Shown here: in pieces, positions 25,044-32,671 of the stretch | How the letters are laid out: each line of letters starts with the position of its first letter | Position numbering within the stretch: position 1 is the stretch's first letter | Virus record (IMG/VR): IMGVR_UViG_3300034072_000926 | Span: 401,260 to 465,259 of that record | Direction: 5' to 3' (one strand) | Source of the DNA: a virus | Length of the DNA stretch: 64,000 nt | Program-made: the position numbers and the translations under genes | The notes under the pieces: model-generated | Told to the model about the DNA's origin: nothing | Databases searched by the model: none | What the model saw: only the letters and a program-made list of their open reading frames with translations

Positions 25044-27143
25044 TTAGTTGCCGAAGCCGATGCCAGACTTACGATAACCCGGCTTGACCTTCAGTTCGTC
25101 CTCAATAAGGTTGAGGATTTCGTTAGGGTCTTCCACGCCCAGGATCGTGACCTTCTTCATGACCGTCGAGAAGTCACCCGGTGCCAGGTTATCGAAACGC
25201 TCAATGCGCGTCGGAGCAGGCAGCTTGAAATACTTCTCAAAGAGCTTCGCGCTTTGTTCAGGACGCATGAAGTCAAACTTCATCTTGAAGGTGAACCTAC
25301 GCAGCGAGGCAGGGTCCAGGTTGTCCATCAAGTTGGTCGTGATAATGAAGGGCTGGTCGTGATTTTCCATCTGCGACAGCATTTCATTGACCTGGCTGAT
25401 CTCCCAGCTCTGACGTGCCTTGGTGCGATCCTGAAGGAAGGAGTCGCCTTCGTCGATGATCAGGACCTTCTTGCCCTCACGCGCTTCCTTGAAAGCCTTC
25501 GCGATGTTCTTCTCGCACTCGCCGAGCCACATGCTCTGCAGGTCCGATGCGCGCTTGTAGAGCACTTGCTTGCCTAGGCGCTTTGCAAGGTAGCGACCAT
25601 ATTCGCTCTTACCCGTGCCAGGAGCACCGTAGAGGCAAAGCGAGAATGCCGGGTTAGCGGTCATCAGACGCTCAGTGAACTTATTGAGGTCCAAGTCAGT
25701 GTTTGCGCAAGACACATCGTAGGGAGTGTCCTTCATCTTCACTTCATCGAACTTGCGAGTCTCACCGAAGTTCATCAGTCGGTCGAGGCTAACGATAACT
25801 TCAGAGATGTCATCGCCCTCAAGGCCGGCCATGCCGCTGATCTTCATGGAGTTGTTGATCAGAGCAGGAACAATGTCAAAGGAGTTGCCGAAGCTTTCCA
25901 CGAGTTCGTCGGACAGGTTGACGTTATACTTTGCTGCCGCACGAGCCCACATTCCCTTGCGAGCTTCCTGAGGAGGAATTTCGAAGTGAATGTTATAGAC
26001 CATTCGACGCAAGCAAGCCGAACCCATCGCGGTCACGCTGTTGGTGGTCCAGATGATGGGGATGGTAGTCGTCTCAATAATGCGGTTGATGAACGCCTTG
26101 GAGAACGACGCATTGTTGTCGACCTTGAACAAGTCTTCCATTTCATCGAAAAGGATGACCGCCTTCGGATCTTTCTTGAACAGCTTCAGTGCCAGCTTGA
26201 GCGAGGTCAAACGCTGAGCACGACCCTTTTCAGCATCGTCGTTTTCCGAGATGTCGCCGACGATGTGGAGGTTCCAGTCGTTCTGCTTCGCCAGTGCAAG
26301 AGCCAGTTCGGTCTTACCCGTGCCCGGCAGGCCCCAGAACATCACGTTCGTGCCCTTGTTCTTGGTTTCCAAGCTCGTGTTCACGATCCGAACAGTGCGG
26401 TCGATTTCCTTTGCGAGGTGCGGATAATTCTCCATTCCGAGCGTGGATTCCACGTTGCTGGGAAAGAGCTTCTCTTCGAGAGATTCGATGGAGAAGCTAG
26501 TGGCGCAGAGCGCTTCCTTGAGTTCCGCATTCACGTAGGGAAGGCGATTACCTTCGCTCTCAATAAGGACACCCGACTTGAAGAGGAAGCCCTTGACAAT
26601 CTTCTCCATATCCTGCGAAGGGATACCGAGGAGAATGTTGTAGCGTTGGACCGGATCCTTCATGTCCATGTGGTGCCCAAACTTGTCGAACACATAATTG
26701 TATCCGTAGGGCAGGCTCTGACGCAGTCGAATTGCAAGGTCGAGAATGACCGCTTCGTGCTCGTTCAAATCCAGCAAGTCAGCTAGTGCAACCGAGTTCT
26801 CGAGCAGTTCGAAGGGTTCCAGGACCTCAGGGAAGAGTTCGGCCATACGAGCAGCAGCAGCCTGCATGTCGTCGATGGTCATATACTTCTTGAAGCTTGC
26901 GTAGCTCGCGAATTCTGCCTTCTCGGGCGAGAGCGTTGCCATCCACTCGTTCCGACGAGTAGTGATGATCGTCCACCACTGATTCTCGTTCTCAGAACCA
27001 TCCTCGAGGTTGCCGACATACATGAGATGCCGATCCATCGCCTGCTCGATAGCCGAGTCCTGATGGGTGTGGGCAGTCCACGCTCGAACGAGGTTGTAGA
27101 TCATCTTGTTGTAAAAGCGATTATGCATCTGAGGTCCCAACAT
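25044..27143 (-). CDS. Tandem-AAA+ ATPase
   Basis: The 699-residue protein has two AAA+ modules. The first has Walker A GLPGTGKT at 271-278 and Walker B VILFDEMEDLF; the second has GAPGTGKS near 506-513 and VLIIDEGDSF. Both have Asn or Arg sensor residues. The ~250-residue N-terminal region is helical with no known domain. Such proteins remodel protein or nucleoprotein complexes. The target is unknown. It lies between two paralogous small genes. Confidence 0.85.
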   Translation of the reverse strand: MLGPQMHNRFYNKMIYNLVRAWTAHTHQDSAIEQAMDRHLMYVGNLEDGSENENQWWTIITTRRNEWMATLSPEKAEFASYASFKKYMTIDDMQAAAARMAELFPEVLEPFELLENSVALADLLDLNEHEAVILDLAIRLRQSLPYGYNYVFDKFGHHMDMKDPVQRYNILLGIPSQDMEKIVKGFLFKSGVLIESEGNRLPYVNAELKEALCATSFSIESLEEKLFPSNVESTLGMENYPHLAKEIDRTVRIVNTSLETKNKGTNVMFWGLPGTGKTELALALAKQNDWNLHIVGDISENDDAEKGRAQRLTSLKLALKLFKKDPKAVILFDEMEDLFKVDNNASFSKAFINRIIETTTIPIIWTTNSVTAMGSACLRRMVYNIHFEIPPQEARKGMWARAAAKYNVNLSDELVESFGNSFDIVPALINNSMKISGMAGLEGDDISEVIVSLDRLMNFGETRKFDEVKMKDTPYDVSCANTDLDLNKFTERLMTANPAFSLCLYGAPGTGKSEYGRYLAKRLGKQVLYKRASDLQSMWLGECEKNIAKAFKEAREGKKVLIIDEGDSFLQDRTKARQSWEISQVNEMLSQMENHDQPFIITTNLMDNLDPASLRRFTFKMKFDFMRPEQSAKLFEKYFKLPAPTRIERFDNLAPGDFSTVMKKVTILGVEDPNEILNLIEDELKVKPGYRKSGIGFGN

Positions 27144-27175
27144 TAAGTCGATCTATCTTCGGACCTTGTTCGCAC

Positions 27176-27204
27176 CTTTTAGTTTGTGGTAGGTGCTGCG
27201 TCAA
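27176..27204 (-). promoter_or_regulatory. Promoter of the tandem-AAA+ gene
   Basis: TTGACG, 17 nt, TAAAAG, then a ~30-nt leader. Confidence 0.6.
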
Positions 27205-27223
27205 GCAGGAAAATCACCTGCCC

Positions 27224-27541
27224 TTAATAATCTTCTCGCCATGCCAGTTTCGCCAAAACCATGTCGTAATGGTTCTCCATATAGCAGATGACCATTCGAC
27301 GATTGGTATAAAATTCGATAAAGGATTCCGAGATGTCGATCAATTCCCAAGTCGATAGGGTTGTGTTCATATCACGACGACATTTGATATAACTGTAGAT
27401 GTCTCTTTCGCACCAGTCATAGACAATTTCGTTACGACCGGCTTCGTAGACTAGAGCTTCCCGAACCAATTCAGGAAGTCTCTGGAAAGTGTCGAAGGGC
27501 CGGGAGATAGTGCCTGACCAGTCAACCATCTTGGCAACCAC
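27224..27541 (-). CDS. Small protein, paralogue of 24731-25030
   Basis: I place the start at the GTG at 27541, 6 nt after GGAAGGG and overlapping the TAG of the upstream gene (TAGTG); an ATG at 27529 is the alternative. It ends MVLAKLAWRED like its paralogue. Function unknown. Confidence 0.65.
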   Translation of the reverse strand: MVAKMVDWSGTISRPFDTFQRLPELVREALVYEAGRNEIVYDWCERDIYSYIKCRRDMNTTLSTWELIDISESFIEFYTNRRMVICYMENHYDMVLAKLAWREDY

Positions 27542-28341
27542 TACCGGCCCTTCCACTTCAAAGTCTGCAAGCGAGGATCCTGGGGTTCCTTCGCCCACGT
27601 GTCGTTGAACTTGCCAATCGTCAAGTGCAGGTTCCAGTTCGAGGGAATATCGAATTCGTCCCGAATCTGCTTCAGCATAGGAGCCTGAACCACAATAAAC
27701 CAGTGCAACGCCTTGCGGTCGCCAGTCGTATCGCCCGTGAACCGAATGTCCGGCTCATAAGTGAACTCGATCTGCTGACCCTCATACTTGCCCCAAAGGG
27801 CATGACGCTCCTCACGAGGAACATCAATGAGGTCGTTGACGCCACGGGTAATCGTAATGTGCGGCACGTGGCTCGGAGCGAGAAGCCCCAGACCTTCGAC
27901 GCCCGTCATGTTCAGCAGCTCTCGATCAACGAACCAGCGATAATAGCTTGCAAGGTCCAGATCGACCGTTGCTACCGCCCAGTAGTGATACTGGTTACGG
28001 TAACGAGACATCTGCTCCAGCTTGTCGCGGAACTTGCCACCGCCCTTGCAAGCAAGCAAAGCCCGTGCAAGGAACCTGCAAGCCAGCTGCGCGTCGACTA
28101 CATCGCCGGCCGCATAAGCGTCAAAGAGCGCGATACGCTGCTGAGCAACCACATCATCAGCCGTCGGCGTTACGCGGAACTGACTCAGGTCGAGGTCATC
28201 CATGACGAACTTGTAGAAGTCATAGGCAACTCGATCTTCGCGCTTCTTCAGCGTGGGATTGCGATAAGGCTCATAATGGATCACTCCCTGTCCAGTGAGC
28301 GAGCCCTTGGGCTTTGCAGTAAGGATGCGTCTCTGTTCCAT
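27541..28341 (-). CDS. 2H phosphoesterase superfamily protein
   Basis: The 266-residue protein has the two H-x-T motifs of the 2H fold (2'-5' RNA ligase, LigT and cyclic phosphodiesterases): HIT at 161-163 and HLT at 239-241. The N-terminal ~120 residues are extra. Members open 2',3' or 2',5' linkages; some phage members (T4 Acb1) degrade cyclic oligonucleotide signals of CBASS, so anti-defence is possible. It ends in TAG. Confidence 0.8.
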   Translation of the reverse strand: MEQRRILTAKPKGSLTGQGVIHYEPYRNPTLKKREDRVAYDFYKFVMDDLDLSQFRVTPTADDVVAQQRIALFDAYAAGDVVDAQLACRFLARALLACKGGGKFRDKLEQMSRYRNQYHYWAVATVDLDLASYYRWFVDRELLNMTGVEGLGLLAPSHVPHITITRGVNDLIDVPREERHALWGKYEGQQIEFTYEPDIRFTGDTTGDRKALHWFIVVQAPMLKQIRDEFDIPSNWNLHLTIGKFNDTWAKEPQDPRLQTLKWKGR

Positions 28342-28347
28342 ATCACC

Positions 28348-28375
28348 TGTTTAGCAGGAAAGAAAGACTTGTCAA
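28348..28375 (-). promoter_or_regulatory. Promoter of the 2H gene
   Basis: TTGACA, 16 nt, TAAACA, ending 7 nt before the ATG at 28341. The mRNA is likely leaderless. Confidence 0.6.
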
Positions 28376-28379
28376 GCGA

Positions 28380-28405
28380 AAAGGGTGGAAGTTTCCTTCC
28401 ACCCT
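28380..28405 (-). terminator. Terminator of the 28479 gene
   Basis: AAGGGTGGAAG/CTTCCACCCTT, 4-nt loop, followed by TTTTC on the minus strand. Confidence 0.7.
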
Positions 28406-28478
28406 TCCCTTCCGTCAACCGTGAAGGAACTTAGGCTTGGATGAAATTTGATTGATATTTGGGAAAGAGACTGGAAAG

Positions 28479-28835
28479 TTAGCTCTCGACAAATACCTTC
28501 TTAGTATGATTCCAATTATAGGTTCGACCGTTCATCCTTAGGCCAACCAAAGCGTCCAAATTTACGTTACGAAATGCACCCTTCTGCATTTCCTCCTGCG
28601 TCTTGCCCTTGTTGTGGGCCGCGCTAGGGTCCAGCTTCTGCATGTCATATACAGTGAGGAGGTTGTGGTCGCTGGGCTTGTAAGCCTGGCCGACACCCTT
28701 GACGCCCTTGCTGACACCACGACGGCAATTCATTGTGCGGATGCTGCCATCGCCGCGCTTCACGAAGTCGACGGTGAAGAGCTGACCACTGGCGGTCTTT
28801 TCCATAAACTGGTCGAGGGTCATTTCCTGTGCCAA
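28479..28835 (-). CDS. Conserved phage protein, SH3-like segment
   Basis: I place the start at the TTG at 28835 (after AAAGGGAG), because the ATG at 28862 lies before the predicted transcription start. The protein has the KRGDGSIRTMNCR and LLTVYDMQK motifs, which I recall from small phage proteins of unknown function. 118 residues, basic. Confidence 0.65.
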   Translation of the reverse strand: MAQEMTLDQFMEKTASGQLFTVDFVKRGDGSIRTMNCRRGVSKGVKGVGQAYKPSDHNLLTVYDMQKLDPSAAHNKGKTQEEMQKGAFRNVNLDALVGLRMNGRTYNWNHTKKVFVES

Positions 28836-28864
28836 AGTGCAGTCTCCCTTTAGTTGATACATAT

Positions 28865-28893
28865 CAATTAGCGGGAAAACTGCACTCTGTCAA
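28865..28893 (-). promoter_or_regulatory. Promoter
   Basis: TTGACA, 17 nt, TAATTG, for the gene at 28479. Confidence 0.6.
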
Positions 28894-28909
28894 GCCCGAT
28901 CTAGAACTT

Positions 28910-29248
28910 TTATCGTTTTGCCGAAACTTTCTTCGGCTTGGTCTTCTTTGTGGGCATAGATATCCCACCATAGCCGATCCGTTTGACGCCTGCTCCTGCG
29001 CCACTGACGATCACGAGGTCATGATCGCAAGCTTTGAGCATTGCACGGATGGTTGCAAGCTGCGGGAAGCGGGTCTCGCGATACAACCATTTGCTGGTCG
29101 TCTGAGGGGTGGGGCCACCACGCTCATGCACTCGCTTGAGGGACTGGCCACTGTTGAGCATGACTGCGATACAATCGTCTCTCAGGTCTTCCAGTTCAAC
29201 CAGCGGCTGACGTGCGAGAACAAACGGTTTACCTTTTGCCTTTGCCAT
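28910..29248 (-). CDS. HTH-like small regulator
   Basis: The 112-residue protein has a segment near residues 27-70 (LKRVHERGGPTPQTTSKWL) that reads like an HTH of the XRE/Cro type, then a Lys-rich tail. Probably DNA binding, not certain. Co-directional with the ParB-like gene, 9 nt away. Confidence 0.55.
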   Translation of the reverse strand: MAKAKGKPFVLARQPLVELEDLRDDCIAVMLNSGQSLKRVHERGGPTPQTTSKWLYRETRFPQLATIRAMLKACDHDLVIVSGAGAGVKRIGYGGISMPTKKTKPKKVSAKR

Positions 29249-29257
29249 GATATCTCC

Positions 29258-30562
29258 TTACAGTTTTGGCAATTCCCACTTGATCCGGATGCTGCGGATT
29301 GGCTTGCCCTTACGGAACGCCATAAATCCACGCATCAAGACTTCGACTTTCTGTTCCCTAACAAGCGAACTCAATTCGAGCAGCTTCTCGCGAGTCACAT
29401 AAGCGGGACTCTGAGCATCCAAGCCGATACCTGTGATGACCTGCCCCATGAAGGTATCAGCTGCATCCTTGTCAGCTTGGCTCATCACATAGTAACAGAA
29501 CCCTATCACACTTGGCGGAGCAAGTCGCTTGCTCTTGTTGCCATGCTTGTAGGGAAACTGGCTTGCAAGATCGAGCATCTTGTCGGTCTTGGCTCGCTCA
29601 TAGATCTCAGCGGCTGTCACACGATTCAAGTTGGCAAAGTTCTGCCCATCATTGCGCTCATATGCAATGAGGAAGCGAGTCAGTGCCGCGAGGGTTGTGG
29701 GCTGGGTGAACCCATCGACGCTCAGATGATCGTGGGCGCCACGATTAGCCCCGGTATCCACTGTTCGCCGCGATGCGCGTTCCACGCCAAAAACAAAGAG
29801 AACCGGGATCGCCTTCTGTGTGTCCAAGACCGCGAGGCTGCGATGCTGACCATTGTTGACCAACCCTTCCTTGCTGATGATGATGGTTTCACCGTTGAAG
29901 TCCCAACGATCAGCATTGATGTCGCTGATGTATTGGTTCAGCTTTGCTTGCCGGACAGGACGATTCCCGTCATTGTGTTCCAACAAGACCGTTGCAAGTT
30001 CGGGAGTCATATCGACTTGGACGGTATGGACCCGTTTCTGGGAGAGTCTGACCTGTTCCTGATACCACGCTTTCGCATCGTCGATGTCTGTGAGGTCTGC
30101 ATGAGCAGCCCGTTCAGAGGAGACATCTTCCTGGAAATGTGTAGCAGGGAAGTTGTGTTCGGGTTCTGCGCTCTCTTTCAAGCCCACAATGTCCACGAAC
30201 GTTTCGCGAACCAAGTCTGGAAGTTCGCTTGTCACTTCGATCTCATGTGTCTCAGGATGATAGACACCCTTGAGATGTTGGGCTGGCATTTCCCTGGACG
30301 CCGTCGTGAGACCAGTGAGATGATGTTCGCCCAGTGAGGTCGCATAAGCAAAATTGCCTCGGTTGCGGTCACTAAGTTTCACACCATCTTCGCCGATCTT
30401 GATCCGCAGTCGGCCATCGGACTGTTCGATCCGCGCATTTCGATCTGCTTCTGGGATTTGAGAAATGAATTCCTTGTGGACTCCCAGGCTCCACACAAGG
30501 CGCGGATTGGCCTTGGTTCCCATTCGTAGGCTAGATAGCCTCAAATCAATTGCTTGGTTCAT
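29258..30562 (-). CDS. ParB-like nuclease-domain protein
   Basis: The 434-residue protein has a central ParB/Srx-type domain: RPVRQAKLNQYISD, a W-x-x-NGETI strand and LVNNGQHRSLAV (the D/N-G-Q-H-R signature). Phage members of this type are uncharacterised; ParB-fold proteins bind CTP or cleave DNA. The N-terminal ~130 residues are unrelated. It follows the ribbon-helix-helix gene in the same operon. Confidence 0.7.
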   Translation of the reverse strand: MNQAIDLRLSSLRMGTKANPRLVWSLGVHKEFISQIPEADRNARIEQSDGRLRIKIGEDGVKLSDRNRGNFAYATSLGEHHLTGLTTASREMPAQHLKGVYHPETHEIEVTSELPDLVRETFVDIVGLKESAEPEHNFPATHFQEDVSSERAAHADLTDIDDAKAWYQEQVRLSQKRVHTVQVDMTPELATVLLEHNDGNRPVRQAKLNQYISDINADRWDFNGETIIISKEGLVNNGQHRSLAVLDTQKAIPVLFVFGVERASRRTVDTGANRGAHDHLSVDGFTQPTTLAALTRFLIAYERNDGQNFANLNRVTAAEIYERAKTDKMLDLASQFPYKHGNKSKRLAPPSVIGFCYYVMSQADKDAADTFMGQVITGIGLDAQSPAYVTREKLLELSSLVREQKVEVLMRGFMAFRKGKPIRSIRIKWELPKL

Positions 30563-30565
30563 AGT

Positions 30566-30799
30566 TTACTCCGATCTAACTGTAGCGATGACTCGATCCA
30601 TAAAAGCTTTCTCGACGGTCTGTTTGTCATTCGTAAATGCACTAAGGGCCTCGATAAGTTTGGGGTTTATATCTGGATCGAAGAACATCTTTATGACAGT
30701 GCTGGCAAGGTATTGCTTGCTCATGCCAGTTCTCTTGGCTACAAGATCGAGCGCACCACTCGCCTCTTTTGTTATTGAAACGCTTGTGGTTGTCGTCAT
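30566..30799 (-). CDS. Ribbon-helix-helix-type regulator
   Basis: The 77-residue protein begins with a Thr-rich strand (TTTTSVSIT) followed by two helices (GALDLVAKRTG and SKQYLASTVIKMF), the pattern of MetJ/Arc repressors. It is the first gene behind a promoter that overlaps phased CTTATAAG sites, so autorepression is likely. Confidence 0.7.
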   Translation of the reverse strand: MTTTTSVSITKEASGALDLVAKRTGMSKQYLASTVIKMFFDPDINPKLIEALSAFTNDKQTVEKAFMDRVIATVRSE

Positions 30800-30894
30800 A
30801 CTGACCTCATAAGGCTATAGGAATGCAGAAGAAGCCCGAACGCCGAAGCGATCAGGCTACTACTTGCTTTTGTCGAGATGCGCGTATTGCGACC

Positions 30895-30925
30895 CACTGA
30901 CATTCCTATCTCTCTACTGTCAGTG
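30895..30925. repeat. Inverted repeat in the leader
   Basis: CACTGACA...TGTCAGTG, 8-bp arms, 15-nt loop, in the ~130-nt leader of the regulator operon. It could be an RNA stem-loop or a second operator. Confidence 0.6.
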
Positions 30926-30929
30926 AGCT

Positions 30930-30957
30930 AACTTATAGATTGCTTATAAGAAGTCAA
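30930..30957 (-). promoter_or_regulatory. Promoter of the regulator operon
   Basis: TTGACT, 16 nt, TAAGTT (TATAAG with a 14-nt spacer). It is overlapped by the operator-like sites. Confidence 0.55.
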
Positions 30958-30972
30958 GAACACACTTATAAG
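30932..30972. promoter_or_regulatory. Phased operator array
   Basis: Two perfect palindromes CTTATAAG (30943-30950 and 30965-30972) and a partial CTTATAGA (30932-30939) are spaced 11 and 22 bp apart, on the same face of the helix. They cover the -10, spacer and upstream of -35 of the regulator promoter. Confidence 0.65.
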
Positions 30973-30982
30973 CCGTTTATGG

Positions 30983-31417
30983 CTATGATATTTCACTCAC
31001 AATGTCAGCCAGAATCTCATCTGCTAGAGCGAGAAGTTCAGCTTTTTGTACGAGTTGAAGCGCGATTGGTGCTCGACGATCCTGAGTCATCTTGAGTTCG
31101 AAGGAGCAAGTTCGGTAACTGAACAGGTCTTTTGCTTCAATATTTCCTAGATCGATCTGTTGCTGATTGTGGGAGAGTCTTTCCCTGCGGGCTTCAATGA
31201 GACTGTGGAACTTCTGTATGAACCACGGCCCCCCGCCATGCTTTATCATATTGTTGTCAGCGAAGAATCGTCCCTTGGGTTCACGTTTCGCAACCTCAAA
31301 TGCAAGGAAGGGCGTTATTAGGACGATGTTCTTGGAATTTGTTTCGAAGCGACCAAACATCTTCGCATTTCGGAAGACCTTAGCGGAGTCAATTACATTA
31401 GGAACGAGTTCACTCAT
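30983..31417 (-). CDS. Hypothetical protein
   Basis: The 144-residue protein starts at the ATG after GAGAGGTGAAC. It ends in TAG, and TAA follows after one further codon, so suppression would add only two residues. Unrecognised. Confidence 0.65.
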   Translation of the reverse strand: MSELVPNVIDSAKVFRNAKMFGRFETNSKNIVLITPFLAFEVAKREPKGRFFADNNMIKHGGGPWFIQKFHSLIEARRERLSHNQQQIDLGNIEAKDLFSYRTCSFELKMTQDRRAPIALQLVQKAELLALADEILADIVSEIS

Positions 31418-31433
31418 GTTCACCTCTCATAAC

Positions 31434-31669
31434 AACGGGGAGGGCTTTGCAGCACCTCCCCGTCGGTAGCCCGCTTACTAGACAACTTGGGAACCAGGTC
31501 GGGTCGCTACAACCAGATCCTTTAGCCGTCTTTCCACACCGTCCGCCACGCACACCGTAAAGCCCTGTATGCCCCGCGAAATGTGCCCACCTTCCCTAGA
31601 AGGAAAGGCTCTCCCTCAGCAAACTACAGCCTGCAGAGTAGTGGAATTCGTAGAAAAAGCAAGACGTTT
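31434..31669 (-). ncRNA. Candidate structured RNA (~235 nt)
   Basis: This is a ~300-nt gap with no credible coding frame. On the minus strand it follows a TTGACT-17-TTGCAT element (weak -10) and ends in a 9-bp hairpin (ACGGGGAGG/CCTCCCCGT, 31434-31462) typical of a terminator. Internal hairpins such as CCTTTCC/GGGAAGG are present. Not matched to a known RNA. Confidence 0.45.
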
Positions 31670-31675
31670 ACGCCT

Positions 31676-31704
31676 ATGCAACAAAATTTTTCTAGGTTAG
31701 TCAA
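31676..31704 (-). promoter_or_regulatory. Weak promoter for the 31.5-kb RNA
   Basis: TTGACT, 17 nt, TTGCAT. The -10 is poor, so this is tentative. Confidence 0.35.
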
Positions 31705-31740
31705 GTCTTTAACCTAATATCATTATATTCAATGCAGTAG

Positions 31741-32040
31741 TTACATGAATGTGATGCGAATATAATGAGTAAAGTTTGCACAATGCTTGGATTCGTCGAC
31801 TACGGGCCCGTAGATGGCCTCCAAGTAGGCAAAATTATAGGTCTGGTGCGCGTCCTTAACCGTTGACATTGTGAGCTCTCGAAGCTGCTGGCGATCCAGT
31901 TCAGGGTCGACTAACATGCGGAAAACTCGCTGTCCGTTATGGTTGGTGAAATTCGCGACTTTGACATAAACGCCCAGTTCGTTCGAGACGACCTGAGCGT
32001 ATGTGTAATCAGCGGGGTAATCACGACAATCTAAGTGCAT
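31741..32040 (-). CDS. Hypothetical protein
   Basis: The 99-residue protein has alternating strand and helix patterns. Unrecognised. Confidence 0.6.
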   Translation of the reverse strand: MHLDCRDYPADYTYAQVVSNELGVYVKVANFTNHNGQRVFRMLVDPELDRQQLRELTMSTVKDAHQTYNFAYLEAIYGPVVDESKHCANFTHYIRITFM

Positions 32041-32091
32041 AATGAACCTCTAAGTAGGAAGGCTACTTCCTACTTATCAGTTGTTCAGCCC

Positions 32092-32580
32092 TCAGGATGC
32101 AAGGATCATAGCCTGGTAGCGGCCAGAGAAATCGTCCCAGCTCTTCATGCCGGTCGGGTTGAAGCTGATCCGCTGGAATGCAAGCAAGTGGCGCATCACT
32201 GCAACGGGAATCACGACCTCGAGGATCTTCCGCAAACCTTCCTCGGTCATCGTGTCCATATAATTGCGGTCTGCGAACATCTTGCGACATTCCTCAAAAG
32301 CTTCCTTGGACTTGTAGTCGCCGGTGAAGTTCTCCATCGAGTAGCGCAGAAGGGTATCAATTTTCGGATTCATGACCTCCTGATACTGCGGATTCAGGTG
32401 GGTCGGACCATCCGACTTGTCCTTCATGAGCGTGTGGAAAGCGATCACATCCTGCTGGAGACGGACCATAGTCGCATACTTGTTCAGACCGGCGGCCTTG
32501 GCAGCACCTTCAAGTGCGCCCATCGCTGCGCCGGCGATTGCAGCTTTGAAAATGTTCTTCAGAATTTCACGGCGGTTCAT
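32092..32580 (-). CDS. Protein with Tat-like N-terminus
   Basis: The 162-residue protein begins MNRREILKN followed by an Ala/Gly-rich hydrophobic stretch, resembling a twin-arginine signal. The remaining ~125 residues are helical with no known domain. The ATG follows CAGGAGATCGAAC. Periplasmic export is plausible, but no cofactor motif is seen. Confidence 0.65.
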   Translation of the reverse strand: MNRREILKNIFKAAIAGAAMGALEGAAKAAGLNKYATMVRLQQDVIAFHTLMKDKSDGPTHLNPQYQEVMNPKIDTLLRYSMENFTGDYKSKEAFEECRKMFADRNYMDTMTEEGLRKILEVVIPVAVMRHLLAFQRISFNPTGMKSWDDFSGRYQAMILAS

Positions 32581-32671
32581 GTTCGATCTCCTGTTTGTCT
32601 CTATGCCATATTCATAGCATCAAACAGGAGACACGCAACCTCTTTTTCACCTTTGTTGAAAGAAAGGTGAC

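Noticed and set aside
28829-30337. 502-codon plus-strand frame
   Set aside because: It is antisense to the ParB-like and neighbouring genes, which have recognisable motifs and proper starts.
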